A stretch of 64,000 bases of DNA. Origin: Polychytrium aggregatum (lineage: Eukaryota; Chytridiomycota; Chytridiomycetes; Polychytriales). Below, piece by piece: positions 54,595 to 64,000 of the stretch. Below the pieces are notes generated by a model, which had not been told where the DNA came from, made no database searches, and saw nothing but the letters and a program-made list of their open reading frames with translations. A program made the translations under genes and the position numbers. The stretch spans positions 62,001 through 126,000 of the forward strand of contig NW_026516314.1 of the NCBI RefSeq assembly GCF_025602895.1. The letters run 5' to 3'. Within the stretch, counting starts at the first letter, position 1, and each line of letters begins with the position of its first letter.

Positions 54595-57500
54595 ATGAGT
54601 GCTCCCGCGACCCACATGCCCTTCCGCCCTGTGCTCGTGCTGTGGTCCATCTCACTCATCTTGGGGATCGCGGGTAGGCGACTTTCTTTGCTCCTCCGAG
54701 ATGCCATCAATGATCGCCCCTGATACTGATCCCACCGTCCGGCCTCAGGCGCATGGGAGCAGATTGACCCCGCGCTCGTTGGGGTCGGGGCCACCTTTCC
54801 AGCGTCGCTATACTCGACGCTTGCCCAAGTATACTCTGAGTACGACAGCGTGTGGAGCTACACATTCACCGGTACGAGCTCTGGTGCAGGCCGAACCGCC
54901 CTCATCTCGGGTGCACCCAACTTGACTTGGGCCGCCTCGGACACCATTCCGCCAAACACTTCGTTCATTGGCCCTGGAGGCACCCTTGGACAGCTGGTTC
55001 CCATTCCATCAGTTATCGGGTGAGTCCTGAGCTTCCGGGCGTAGCCAGGGATGCAGTCAGTGACGGGCCAGGGATGCAGCCCGAGGTGGAGTCAGAGATG
55101 CAGTCCGACGGAGCCGACGCGCATTGGTCTCATTTTTTCCTTCCTTTCCCTCGGTTACAGTGGCATTGCCGTGGTCTACCACCTCAACATAACCAACCTT
55201 GTTCTTACTCGGCAGAATGTTGCCGACATCTTCACGGGAAAAATCGCTGCCTGGAACGACTCGCGGCTCGTCCAGAATAACCCTGCGCTGGCGAGTATCA
55301 GCGCGCCGATCCAGACAATCGTGCGGAGCGGCTCGTCTGGAACGACTTCCAACTTCCTCTGCGCCCTGGGGTCATTCGATCCAACCCTCAACCTCCCCTC
55401 CATGCCTACTTATCCCCTTTCCTCATGGGGATCGGCCAGCCAGCCTTTCTTTGGAACCACAAACACCATGGTCTCCAATACCATCCAAGTGAGCCCGTAC
55501 ACGATCGGATACGTGGACTATTCCGATGCATCCAGCACGCTGGCGTCGCTAGGATCTAGCCAGAGCATGTACTCGATTGCTCGCATTGTGAATCGGAACG
55601 GAGATGTCGTTATGCCTTCAATTGGGGCATTTCAGGTAAAGATCCTGCTGCTCATGCTCTCCAGCCCAAGCTCCAATGATGATCCCGGCCAGCCCCGATC
55701 CCAATCGAGTGCATGACTGTTGACGAGCCTGTTGCTCCATCAGACCGCCCTTTCAATACCGCCGGCCCAGAATCTGTCGTCGGTGCCGCACTTCTCGGAC
55801 GACGTTGCAAGCATTGTGCAATCGCTCTATATCGACTCGAGCGTTCCGGGAGCATACCCGCTGTTGGCGCCAACATATGTGTTTCTGCGCCAGGATTCGG
55901 ATATTTATGGCGTCGCCGAGCCAAAGATTCGAGCGACGCTTCGGTTCATATTCTGGATGATATTCGGAGGTACTGAGCTGGTAAGCAGGGCAGTGTTGCG
56001 GCCGTGGTGCCGTTCGCCAGGCTCTGCAACACGGATCAGTGTCCGTGACGATCCACACCCTGTTCCACGCACTTGATACACCATGCAGCTCAGTAACGCA
56101 CTCGTCGACAGCTGCCCTCGCCACGACCGACGGCCTCGCCCTCCACCGAAGCCATCTTCACGCAAAATCAGTTTGTTCACTTCCAAGACCGCACCCTGCT
56201 GGCTTTTGCTTACGACGCCCTCAAACTCGTTACCCATGGTGGGGTCGCTCTCTTTGATCCCCGCTCGCCCTGCAACCCAGCCTTTGATGCAAATGGCAGC
56301 TACGTCAGCGCCAACTCGTGCAAGCACGGGTACTGTGTCGTTGACGGGCCCTTCCAGGATGCCTCAGTCGCTCAGTGTATCTGCGACGTGGGCTTCTACA
56401 ACAACGAGCACACTGACTGCTCCGAGCCCGCCGAGCCCTTCATGGTGCTCTTCTCGGGGTATCATGCATTCAACTGCGGAGTCATCGCCCTGCTTTTGGC
56501 CGCGGGGCTATGTAACAGCGCCATACTAGTCCTCCTGATTGTGTGGAAGGACAAGCCCGACATCCGAGCCATTTCGCCAAACTGCTGCTACATCATCGTG
56601 GTTGGATGCCGTAAGAATCGAATCGATGGCTGATTTGATGTCCTTCGCACCGAGCAGGAACGCGTCTAAAGAGCACATCCGTTGACATAGTGTGTTGCCG
56701 GGTCCCTGGAATATCATGATTTCCCATCGAGCTGACAAGGCCTGTGCACTTCCGTCAAGTCCTTGGTCAGGTCGGCGCACTCTTCTATTCAGCCGAGCCG
56801 AGCAGCATGGTATGCACAGCCCGCATCTTCTTCCCCGTTGCTTCTTTCTCCTCCGTCTTCAGGCAAGTCCAAAGGCAGTCATAGTCCTTGCATTGCGGCC
56901 GGATTGAGCCACTGGGAACCCCCAGATGCTCGAGTCGATCCAGGGCCACTGCTCCGCTGCTGACACTGCCTCTGATCATCGCACTGCTCCCGCCACTCAG
57001 CATGCTGCTAATGAAGTCTCTGCGCATATACATGATATTCGAGAACAAGCGAATGCGTATCTTCAAGACCCCCGACTGGAAACTCATGCTTGGGACAGCG
57101 TTCGTCGTTGCTATCGAGTTGGTCATCTGCACCTTCTGGGTTGTCTTTGAGCAGCCAAAGGTTCAGGTGGAAGGCAGTCTCTATATTTTGACTTGCAGCA
57201 CTCCTTCGGGATCGACGAATGTACCCGAGGTGCTCCTCTACGTGCTCAACGGAGGCATTATGGCAGGATGCGTCTTTGCGGCCTACCTCACCAAGAATGC
57301 CCATCGGCGCTTCCAGGAATCCAAGGCCATTGGGCTCTGCAGCTATCTGGTGCTCATCACCCTTCTATTGTGTTTGCCCATCGCCTATGCGCTCACAAAC
57401 GATCCCGAGTCCTATGCGCTCTATGCTATCGGGCGAGCTACTCTGTCGTGCGTGGTGATTGTGGTCTCGTTGCTGGTGCCGCTGGTGCTCTTCAGCGGTC

Positions 57501-58120
57501 GCCTCATCCGCACCCTCTTCAACCAGCAGAGCGAGCTCGAGCCTCGCTCCCAGGTCAGTTCTCCGAAAGCAACCAGCGAATCTGACCAGGCGAGTCAGGG
57601 CATGGCTGCCACAAACCTCTTTGCCTTTGGCTACGACTGCAGTCTCCGAGGCTTCAAGTTCGGTGGTGCCTGGGTGTCATCCACGGTGCTGGTCTTCACG
57701 AGTCTAGATCTGATCGAGTTCCGGGAGCCGAGGATTGATGGATGCGTCCAAGCCAGCTTCCGCTTCTCGTCTTGCCAATGCAGACCCTGCGAGACGACCA
57801 AGGATCCTGATTCAGAGCAGGGGGCGACGAGGAGCATCTGGCTTCGACACAACAAGACTCTCTTCACACTCGAGTTTGTCTCCAAGAGAAGTGCAGAGCT
57901 GTTCCTCGAGAATTATGCCAGTGCCAGATCCCGACCAAGCGTCGTTTTGGGCCGACTGCAGCACGATTCAATGATGGCGTCGGACGATGTGGCGGACATG
58001 GCCACACACAAGCCCGAGGAGACGATCCTGGCGAGATTCAGAACCGACAACCGGCCCATGCCGGGAGCCAGCCCCACGTCCGGTCTAGCCGGCATCATCG
58101 GTTCGGCCCTTGACTCCTAA
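54595..58120 (+). CDS. PstS-like phosphate-binding ectodomain fused to class C GPCR
   Basis: Seven exons in phase: 54595-54673, 54749-55019, 55161-55635, 55744-55980, 56112-56610, 56760-56862, 56944-58120; 946 residues. Residues 1-26 are a signal peptide. Residues 27-354 match PstS-type phosphate-binding proteins: VGVGATFPASLYSTLAQVY, FTGTSSGAGRTALISG, WAASDTIPP, NVADIFTGKIAAWNDSRL, IVRSGSSGTTSNFLCALG, IGYVDYSDA. A Cys-rich EGF-like linker follows (SCKHGYCVVDG, CICDVGFYNN). Then come seven membrane helices of the 7tm_3 type (GVIALLLAAGLCNSAILVLL, LLTLPLIIALLPPLSML, LMLGTAFVVAIELVICTFWV, LCSYLVLITLLLCLPIAYAL, LSCVVIVVSLLVPLVLFSG) and a ~200-residue cytosolic tail. The intron after 56862 has a GC donor (AG|GCAAGT). 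Predicted role: sensing extracellular phosphate or a similar anion and signalling through a G protein. Ligand identity is inference. Confidence 0.85.
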
Positions 58121-58994
58121 GGCGGCGCATGATGCGTCCGGCCATACACTCGCCCGGCTGAAACCAAGACTGGCTATTCAGACACTCCGTGGGAACTGTC
58201 TTGACACGGAGGCCGCCAAAGGCACCGAGTGCCAAAAATCAGGGACGGAGCAGGACTGACCAATGCTGCAAATACATACTGCAACCACGATGCAACAACC
58301 TAGAATCCTCGATGTAGGTGCCCGGCGATCCCCGATGCGGCCAGCGGGAAATGCGGGGGTCTTTCTTGGCGATGGGAACGTCTTCCTTCCGTCGCCAGTG
58401 ATTCCCCAGACGGAGGAGCTGTCTCCCCGGCTGCCCCTCGCCGTCCTCTGGCTGGCCAAGGCACTCCCCAGCGACCCCCCTCGCCTTCCCCGGACCTGTC
58501 TGCCCGTTCCCGTCCGTTCCCGCCTGGCGGCCGCCCTGTCTGCGGGTCCGGGCACATGGCCTTGGTGATTTCCCCCAAGTCGCCCGCGACACAGCCGTGC
58601 CACAGCCGTGCCACACCTTGCTGCCCACCAGCCTCCCCCCGCCCTTCCGGCCTTGTTTTCACAGCAGGAAAGTCGCGGGTCTGTCCCAGACTTCCTTAAT
58701 TAGCAGGGTAGGTTGCTTCCCGCGGGAGCCTGCTAACCTGGGGAAGCAGGGATCTGCTGTGAAAAAAATTCCCCCCCCCCTTTTCATCACGGGCGCTGGC
58801 CTGCATCCAATCCTGCGCAACCTGGCTCATCGATGCTTGGCATATATATATGTTGCTATCCGCCGCAGCTGCCCTCGGTATCCATTCTCTGCACCCCCCG
58901 CCTCCACAGCGTTCGTCCGCCTTCCCCATCAGCGTTGCGTACCTCTGCATCTGCATTTCTCCATCCTCACTCGTGTCTGCCATTCGCTGTCATC
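58121..58994. other. Intergenic with PQ-loop gene 1 promoter
   Basis: GC-rich, no gene. Contains an inverted-repeat-like pair around 58680-58760 (CTTCCTTAATTAGCAGG / CCTGCTAACCTGGGGAAG). Confidence 0.45.
58843..58850 (+). promoter_or_regulatory. TATA box of PQ-loop gene 1
   Basis: TATATATA, 145 bases upstream of the ATG at 58995; the paralogue has one at the same distance. Confidence 0.55.
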
Positions 58995-60400
58995 ATGGTC
59001 GAGTTGTCTGATTTCCTTGGCGTGTTCTCCATCCTCTGCTGGGTCGTTGTCATTGCCCCGTAAGTAGTGCTGGACCAGCCCGGCCCCTTGGCTGTGGTCG
59101 TGGCCGTCTCGACCCTGCATGCCCATGTGTCTCTGCCGCCTTGCCTGTCGGCGTGTCGTGTGAATCTGCATGTCGTTTGCCTGTCTGCAACCCATGAGTG
59201 CCCTACACGCCATGGGTGTGTTGCGTCTAAAGACTCTGTCTATCGCTATCGTTACTTACAACATGCACCTCCGACCATGCTTTTGGCGCTCGTCCGAACA
59301 TTCCAACCCATCCACTCGACCCGTCATCTGGACCCACCTTCTCGATCCCATCTCCTTGATTCCCACACATCCGCCTCCGTGAACGCCACCGTCCCCACCA
59401 CCCTGTCCCTCGAACCACACAGCCAAGTGGTCGTCAACTACCGCCGCAAATCCGGCGAGGGCGTGTCGGAGATCCTGCTATTCATGTGGCTGCTTGCCGA
59501 CTTGTTCTCGCTCGTGGGATCCGTCCTCAACAATCTCTTCTACACCGTCATCCTGCTGGCCATCTACCACCTCGTCACGGACTCGATCCTGACCTTCCAG
59601 CTGTTCTTCTACCGGTACCGCAACCGACGCCTGAACCCTGCTCAGAACGGGCTCGCCGCCTCGGACCTCGAAAAGTCCAAGCCCGATACCTCGTCGTCTG
59701 CGCTCGTGGACCATGAGGTCGAGGGCTCGGAAGAACACTCGGACCCCAAGACCAGCGACTCGGACCTCGTCGAAGAGCCCCGCGCTGCCTCCGGCATGCC
59801 CACCCGGATGCTGGTCTGGACGGGCCTTCTGGCCCTCAACTTTGCCATGCATTCGTATTCCGCCCAGAGCAGCCTGTCGGCATCCTCGGGCTTCTCGGGT
59901 CGAGTCTTTGCGGTCGATGCGGACACGAGTGCCAGCTCGGTCTCCGGGCCCACCTGGCAAAGCATTGTGGCCGATGTCACGGGCTACATATCGGCAGCTC
60001 TCTATCGTGAGTACCAGCCGATTGTCTGTTGTCCTGCCCCGTCTTGCCCCTCCTTACCCTGGTCTGCACGGCCTGCACGGTCTGCATGGTGCAGAGCCTT
60101 GGTGGCCATACCGCTTACCTTTGCTTCTCTCTGTCCCATCCCGCCATTGTAGTCCTCTCCCGTGTTCCTCAAATCGTCAAAAACTACCGAAACAAGTCAT
60201 GCCAGGGACTATCGATCCTCATGTTTGTCTTCTCCGTCCTCGGCAACGGCACCTATGGCGCCTCCATCATTTGCTACTCGACCGAGTCGTCCTATCTCAT
60301 CAAAAATGCCCCCTGGATCCTCGGCGCAATCGCCACCCTCCTGCTGGACTTTGTCATCTTTGCCCAGTTCTACATCTATCGCGCCAGCCCCAGTGCCTAG
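58995..60400 (+). CDS. PQ-loop repeat transporter, paralogue 1
   Basis: Three exons in phase: 58995-59059, 59423-60006, 60153-60400 (TAG); 298 residues. The first PQ loop spans the first splice site (VIAPQVVVNYRRKSGEGVS) and the second lies in exon 3 (RVPQIVKNYRNKSCQGLS). Helices: ILCWVVVIAP, EILLFMWLLADLFSLVGSVL, LFYTVILLAIYHLVTDSILT, MFVFSVLGNGTYGASIICY, ILGAIATLLLDFVIFAQFYI. A ~100-residue charged, disordered loop separates the two halves. This matches the YPQ1/PQLC2 group, lysosomal/vacuolar exporters of basic amino acids, related to cystinosin. Substrate and vacuolar location are inferred from family. It sits 2.4 kb upstream of a close paralogue in the same direction. Confidence 0.9.
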
Positions 60401-60424
60401 GCAGCAATCCCAGTCGCTGTCCTT

Positions 60425-60466
60425 GTCCTGGTCTGGTCCTGGTCTGGTCCTGGTCTGGTCCTGGCC
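60425..60466. repeat. 11-base tandem repeat (CCTGGTCTGGT)
   Basis: Three to four units, in the 3' flank of PQ-loop gene 1. Confidence 0.85.
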
Positions 60467-60929
60467 ATCCGAATTGCGCCGCCGGCATAGTCTCGCCGTG
60501 GCAGTAATACGACCTGCCCAAAGCGTTTGCCGGCCCAGGCCATCGTCCTCCCCGATGCACTCGGCTCTCAGTGCCACGACCGCGATGGAGCCTGCATACC
60601 CGAAACACCCTCCTCTGGCATGTTTGCTCAACTCGAGCCCCTTGGCTTGACTGAGCGACCGGCTCGACGACAGAGCTTAGCCGCAGAGCTCCAACTTCTA
60701 TCCAAGTTTTGTTCCTTTCTATGGCACCCTGGCTGACACTTGGAGGCTCTCTTGCGCTGCTACGGCCGCGCCGGATCCCCGGGCCATCTTGCATTCTATG
60801 CCACCCATGTAAACACTGTACTTTTCTACTGGACTCGATAGCGTCCCATCCCGAATCAAATATAGCTTGTTGGCAAGCAAAATCCGAGTCCTGCATATCA
60901 GCGCAGGTGGGGCGAGGGAAGGCTGTAGA

Positions 60930-61375
60930 GTCAGTCCGGAAAGAAACGGGACAGTCCTTCTCTGGCATCAGCGATGCAAGTCTGCTGATCTGTAAGCTCC
61001 AGTGGGCAAGCCGTGCAATTGTTTCTCGTCCTGGTTGGCAATCTCTTTGTGTGGTGCATTCACTCGATGTGGGAGTGTGATGCACTTACTCGACCCTCTG
61101 GACAGTTCCATGGTGCATCGATATCAATATACTCGGCCTTCTCGAGTCGCTTGGCTTCCCGGCACTGTGAGCACACCTGGAGATCGAGTCGCTTGAATCG
61201 CCGTGGCTGGCTGGTGCCTTTCGCTTGCGGGGAGCCATCTGGGCGAGAAAGCGTCCTTGATTCAGATCCAGAAACACATCACTGAATGGTCATAGCCAGC
61301 GCGCGATGCGTTGGGTGACAGCATTCAACAACGACCAAAATCCGGAGTCTCCCATTTGTATTGGACATACATATG
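60930..61375 (-). mobile_element. Truncated TnpB/Fanzor-like element fragment, best zinc ribbon
   Basis: Min strand, upstream part: FLDLNQGRFLAQMAPRKRKA. Then, one frame over: FKRLDLQVCSQCREAKRLEK and EYIDIDAPWNCPEGRVS. CSQC and NCPE give the first Cys pair and half of the second of a TnpB/Fanzor zinc ribbon. The right end (ACTGTCCCGTTTCTTTCCGG, about 60937-60956) is nearly identical to that at 28.42 kb. Bases 61283-61365 match 19870-19960. Frame changes and stops make it inactive. Confidence 0.65.
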
Positions 61376-62852
61376 TATGTGTCCACTGCCAACACCGAGA
61401 CCAGACCAGGCACGCGAGATGCAACTGATGGGACGCGTCGCACAAGATGATCAGTTGCGATGCCCGCGTCCAGGGCAGATATATTTCAAGACCACGGCCC
61501 AAGACTCCAGGCGGATGCGAACGCAACATCTGCTCGCGGTGCGCTGGCATCTCAATACGCCTGTCCTGTCGGTGGCATCTGACACTCGCCCTCCCCTGAT
61601 GCCAATCGATACCAAGCCCGACATGCTCACCACAAGCCGCTGAACGCTGTATGCGTCAAGTCCGCTCTCTGGTCGAGTTGCGACCTGGCCGGCAACACCA
61701 ACAAGAGCAGCTGGATGGACAACATATCGTCTCGGTGCTTGTCGTCGTCGGCAATCAGCACCACGATCGCCGACCAACGGCCGCCCGCCCGATCTCGCAG
61801 CAACACATCGATCCCCTATCGATTCCCCATCGATGCCACATCCATCCGCATCATCGTGCGTGCATCCGCATCCGCATCCGCAGCAGCAACGGAGTCGCCG
61901 GCATCGGATCCCGCACGCACGCCGGGACGGCATCGTGCTCGGCGCACATCATTGGACGGCAGGAGATCGGGCAGCAAGCTTTTCGTTTGGCCGAACGGGA
62001 TTGCGATGCGGGAAGGGCAGCCTTGCGACATCACACATCTTTGCTGCCGCTCAACCGTCGTCGCCCAACAATTTTTTTTTCCTCCTCCCGCCGACCAACA
62101 CCTCCACCCAAGCACCCGACACCATGCGAAATCGTCGTGGTCTTTTTTTTTCTCAAGCCTTGTCGGATCAGCTGTCCTTGTCCTCAAGCTCCACCCCTCG
62201 GCCGCGCTGCCGGCGCCTTTGCTGCATGTATCCCTGCGCAGCAGCCCATGTCCTCGCCGCTCAGCAGACACCGGTCCTGGCCAGGACAGCAAGGCCCATC
62301 TCACCCGGCGGCCTTGCCAGAAAGCGATTGAATCGGGACTCTACACCGGACGCAGCACGGAGACGACATCGACTCGGGCGTGGGAATCACATCGTCAGCA
62401 GGAACGGTGCGCCCGTCCGCATTGCAGTTGCGACACCAAGTCGCCAGCCCGACAAGCGATGCGCACACCATGCGCACAACGCAAGCACTTGCACGAGCGA
62501 GCTGCTCCAATCGCGGACTGGTCGTTCCTGGCCCTTCCCACCTTGCCATTTATGGCACATGTTGGGGGCTCAACATCGGCACCTGCGTCCTCCCTGCCAA
62601 TGCGTCGTGCCGCTGAGGGGGGGGTGGAAGGGTGACAGACAAACCTTTGCGCCCTGCCCGGGTGGGTTCCCGCACGCGCCAGCCCAACTTCTCTGGGTAT
62701 ATATCGGCCCAATTCCCTCGTCAGATCGGTGTCTCCAGTGCCAGCCTTTGCTCTTCCAAGTTTGAGCATCCACTCCTCCAGAGATCTGCTCAGTTTTTGT
62801 CACCCGTCTCCCCGACCCGCGCTTGTCATTCCCACCGCACCATATCGCCGAC
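61376..62852. other. Intergenic, 1.48 kb, with PQ-loop gene 2 promoter
   Basis: Several long open frames overlap on both strands through GC-rich DNA (His/Arg/Ala-rich peptides), none with a domain or splice continuity. Two T tracts (near 62071 and 62144) and a short G tract (62619-62626) are present. Confidence 0.45.
62698..62704 (+). promoter_or_regulatory. TATA box of PQ-loop gene 2
   Basis: TATATAT, 149 bases upstream of the ATG at 62853. Confidence 0.55.
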
Positions 62853-64000
62853 ATGGTTCAGCTCTCGGAAATCATGGGCTTCTGTTCCATCGGTTGCTGG
62901 ATCGTTGTGATTGCTCCGTAAGTTGTCGGCACTCAGTAGCGCTTGTCAATCAGGGGTTGATGGACTTTGCGCCTCCTGAGTCACTCGTGGCGCAAGTCCG
63001 GGCTGAGTGAGATTACGATCCAGTCCCAAATGCGGCTGGGCGGTAGACAGGAGAAGCTCTCGCCGATTCGCACAGCCCGGGATGCATTCCATTCATCCGT
63101 TCTCACGCCTCCTCGGCCCTCTCCATGCACTGCATACTGCATATGCACACACAGCCAGCTCGTCGTCAACTACAGACGCAAGTCCGGCGAAGGACTGTCG
63201 CTGACGTTCCTGCTGCTGTGGCTCTTTGCCGATCTGTTCTCCCTGACCGGCGCCATCCTCAACAACCTCTTCTACTCCGTCATCCTGCTGGCGGCCTACT
63301 ATACCTTGATCGACTTGATCCTGATGGCCCAGTGGTACTACTACCGCTCGGATCTCTTCAAGCGCTCCCGTCGCCACCGCCATCGTCGAGCCAGCGTTGC
63401 CAAGCACCTGGATCCCGAGCACGGCTTGGGCTGCAGTGCCGCAGACACCAGTTCTGGTGACCGCAAGCTGGCTGACGAGACCAAGACCAAGACTGCTGTA
63501 CCTGGTGCGGCTGCCATCGACGACAGAGACGACGCCATTACCCTGGTCGATGAAAAGCCCAATCCCGTCAAGTCGACTGCCCAATCGGCCGGGCGGATGC
63601 TCCTGCTGATGGGCCTGGTGGCCGTGAATGTCTACGGCATGTCCGCTGTCTCGGCTGTCTCGGTCAGCTCCGCGACGGGCTTCTCTGGACGGGTCTTTGC
63701 TGCAGAGTCCGCGCCAGCGCCTGCTCAGACGGAGCACCTGATTGGCGACATCATGGGATACGTTTCCGCCGTGCTGTATGGTGAGTGGTTGCTCGATCCC
63801 CGTCTCTTGAATGAAAGCGGGCCCATTGGCTGCTCTTGCCCGCATGTCGCTGTTGCGCACGTCCTGGTCTCTCTGCATATCCAGCAACTGTGGACTGCTG
63901 CATCGACCGTCCGACTGTGACTGACGTGACTCGCCCGGCTCTCTCCAGTCTCTTCGCGTGTCCCGCAGATCGCCAAGAACTTCAGAGAGCGCTCCTGCGA
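62853..64000 (+). CDS. PQ-loop repeat transporter, paralogue 2 (3' end beyond window)
   Basis: Exons 62853-62917, 63155-63780 and 63949 to beyond 64000, with exon 1 and splice phases identical to paralogue 1. First PQ loop: VIAPQLVVNYRRKSGEGLS; second: RVPQIAKNFRERSC, where the window ends. Helices match paralogue 1 closely (FLLLWLFADLFSLTGAILNN, LFYSVILLAAYYTLIDLILM). The middle loop is His/Arg-rich near its start (SRRHRHRRAS) and differs from the paralogue, so the loop has diverged fastest. Same predicted vacuolar amino-acid transport role; which paralogue prefers which substrate cannot be told. Confidence 0.88.

Noticed and set aside
61651-62765. Overlapping plus-strand open frames of 226-310 codons between the PQ-loop genes
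   Set aside because: Three frames are open at once through GC-rich DNA; products are Arg/Pro/His-rich without domain content.

Overview
The window is nuclear DNA from a fungus, most likely an early-diverging zoosporic (chytrid-type) fungus. Coding regions are GC-rich and cut by many short GT-AG introns (about 60-300 bases). Family memberships are fungal or opisthokont: F-box/WD40, RasGEF, TALE homeobox, proteasome beta-1 and cytosolic ribosomal protein uS15. A coiled-coil gene resembling basal-body/flagellar proteins and two class C GPCRs fit a zoospore-forming lineage better than Dikarya. TAG, TAA and TGA all end genes here, so the standard code applies. The lineage is inferred from content, not from a search.

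Layout. 0-6.7 kb (- strand): F-box/WD40 protein running off the left edge, a mitochondrial-type flavin reductase-like protein, and a TALE homeodomain protein. 8.2-9.4 kb (+): secreted, probably GPI-anchored Reeler-domain protein. 9.7-10.8 kb (-): unrecognised protein. 11.9-13.5 kb (-): SEL1-repeat protein. 14.1-18.7 kb (+): a seven-exon SAM-TIR-NACHT-WD40 protein, an NLR-like STAND ATPase. 19-20 kb: degenerate mobile-element sequence. 20.3-21.1 kb (+): HAPSTR1-like protein. 22.7-28.1 kb (+): large RasGEF. 29.2-30 kb (+): Lys/Ser-rich nuclear-type tail. 30.7-32.0 kb (-): proteasome beta-1. 32.5-38.1 kb (-): class C GPCR with a type-1 periplasmic-binding ectodomain. 38.9-41.4 kb (+): membrane-anchored haem peroxidase. 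41.9-42.9 kb (+): uS15. 43.0-44.1 kb (-): unrecognised two-to-four-exon gene. 44.6-46.1 kb (+): AONS/BioF-type PLP enzyme. 47.0-49.2 kb (+): coiled-coil protein. 50.1-51.2 kb (+): leucine-rich-repeat protein. 52.0-54.0 kb (+): helical-bundle + kinase-like + SEL1 protein with a degenerate catalytic loop and an in-frame TAG. 54.6-58.1 kb (+): PstS-like phosphate-binding ectodomain fused through an EGF-like linker to a class C GPCR core. 59.0-64.0 kb (+): two tandem PQ-loop transporter paralogues, the second cut by the window edge.

Three themes stand out. (1) Self/non-self or cell-death type architectures: SAM-TIR-NACHT-WD40, the MLKL-like pseudokinase-SEL1 protein, a second SEL1 protein and an LRR protein. 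(2) Nutrient sensing at membranes: two class C GPCRs, one with a bacterial-type phosphate-binding domain, plus PQ-loop amino-acid transporters and a RasGEF. (3) At least five truncated copies of one element family whose coding remnant carries a TnpB/Fanzor-type zinc ribbon and DRDIN motif. They lie in intergenic gaps, and one runs in frame into the LRR gene. Short-unit minisatellites (8-12 bases) are unusually common in introns and promoters.

Exon borders were worked out by eye from GT/AG sites, reading phase and protein-family continuity. Where phases did not agree, this is stated.
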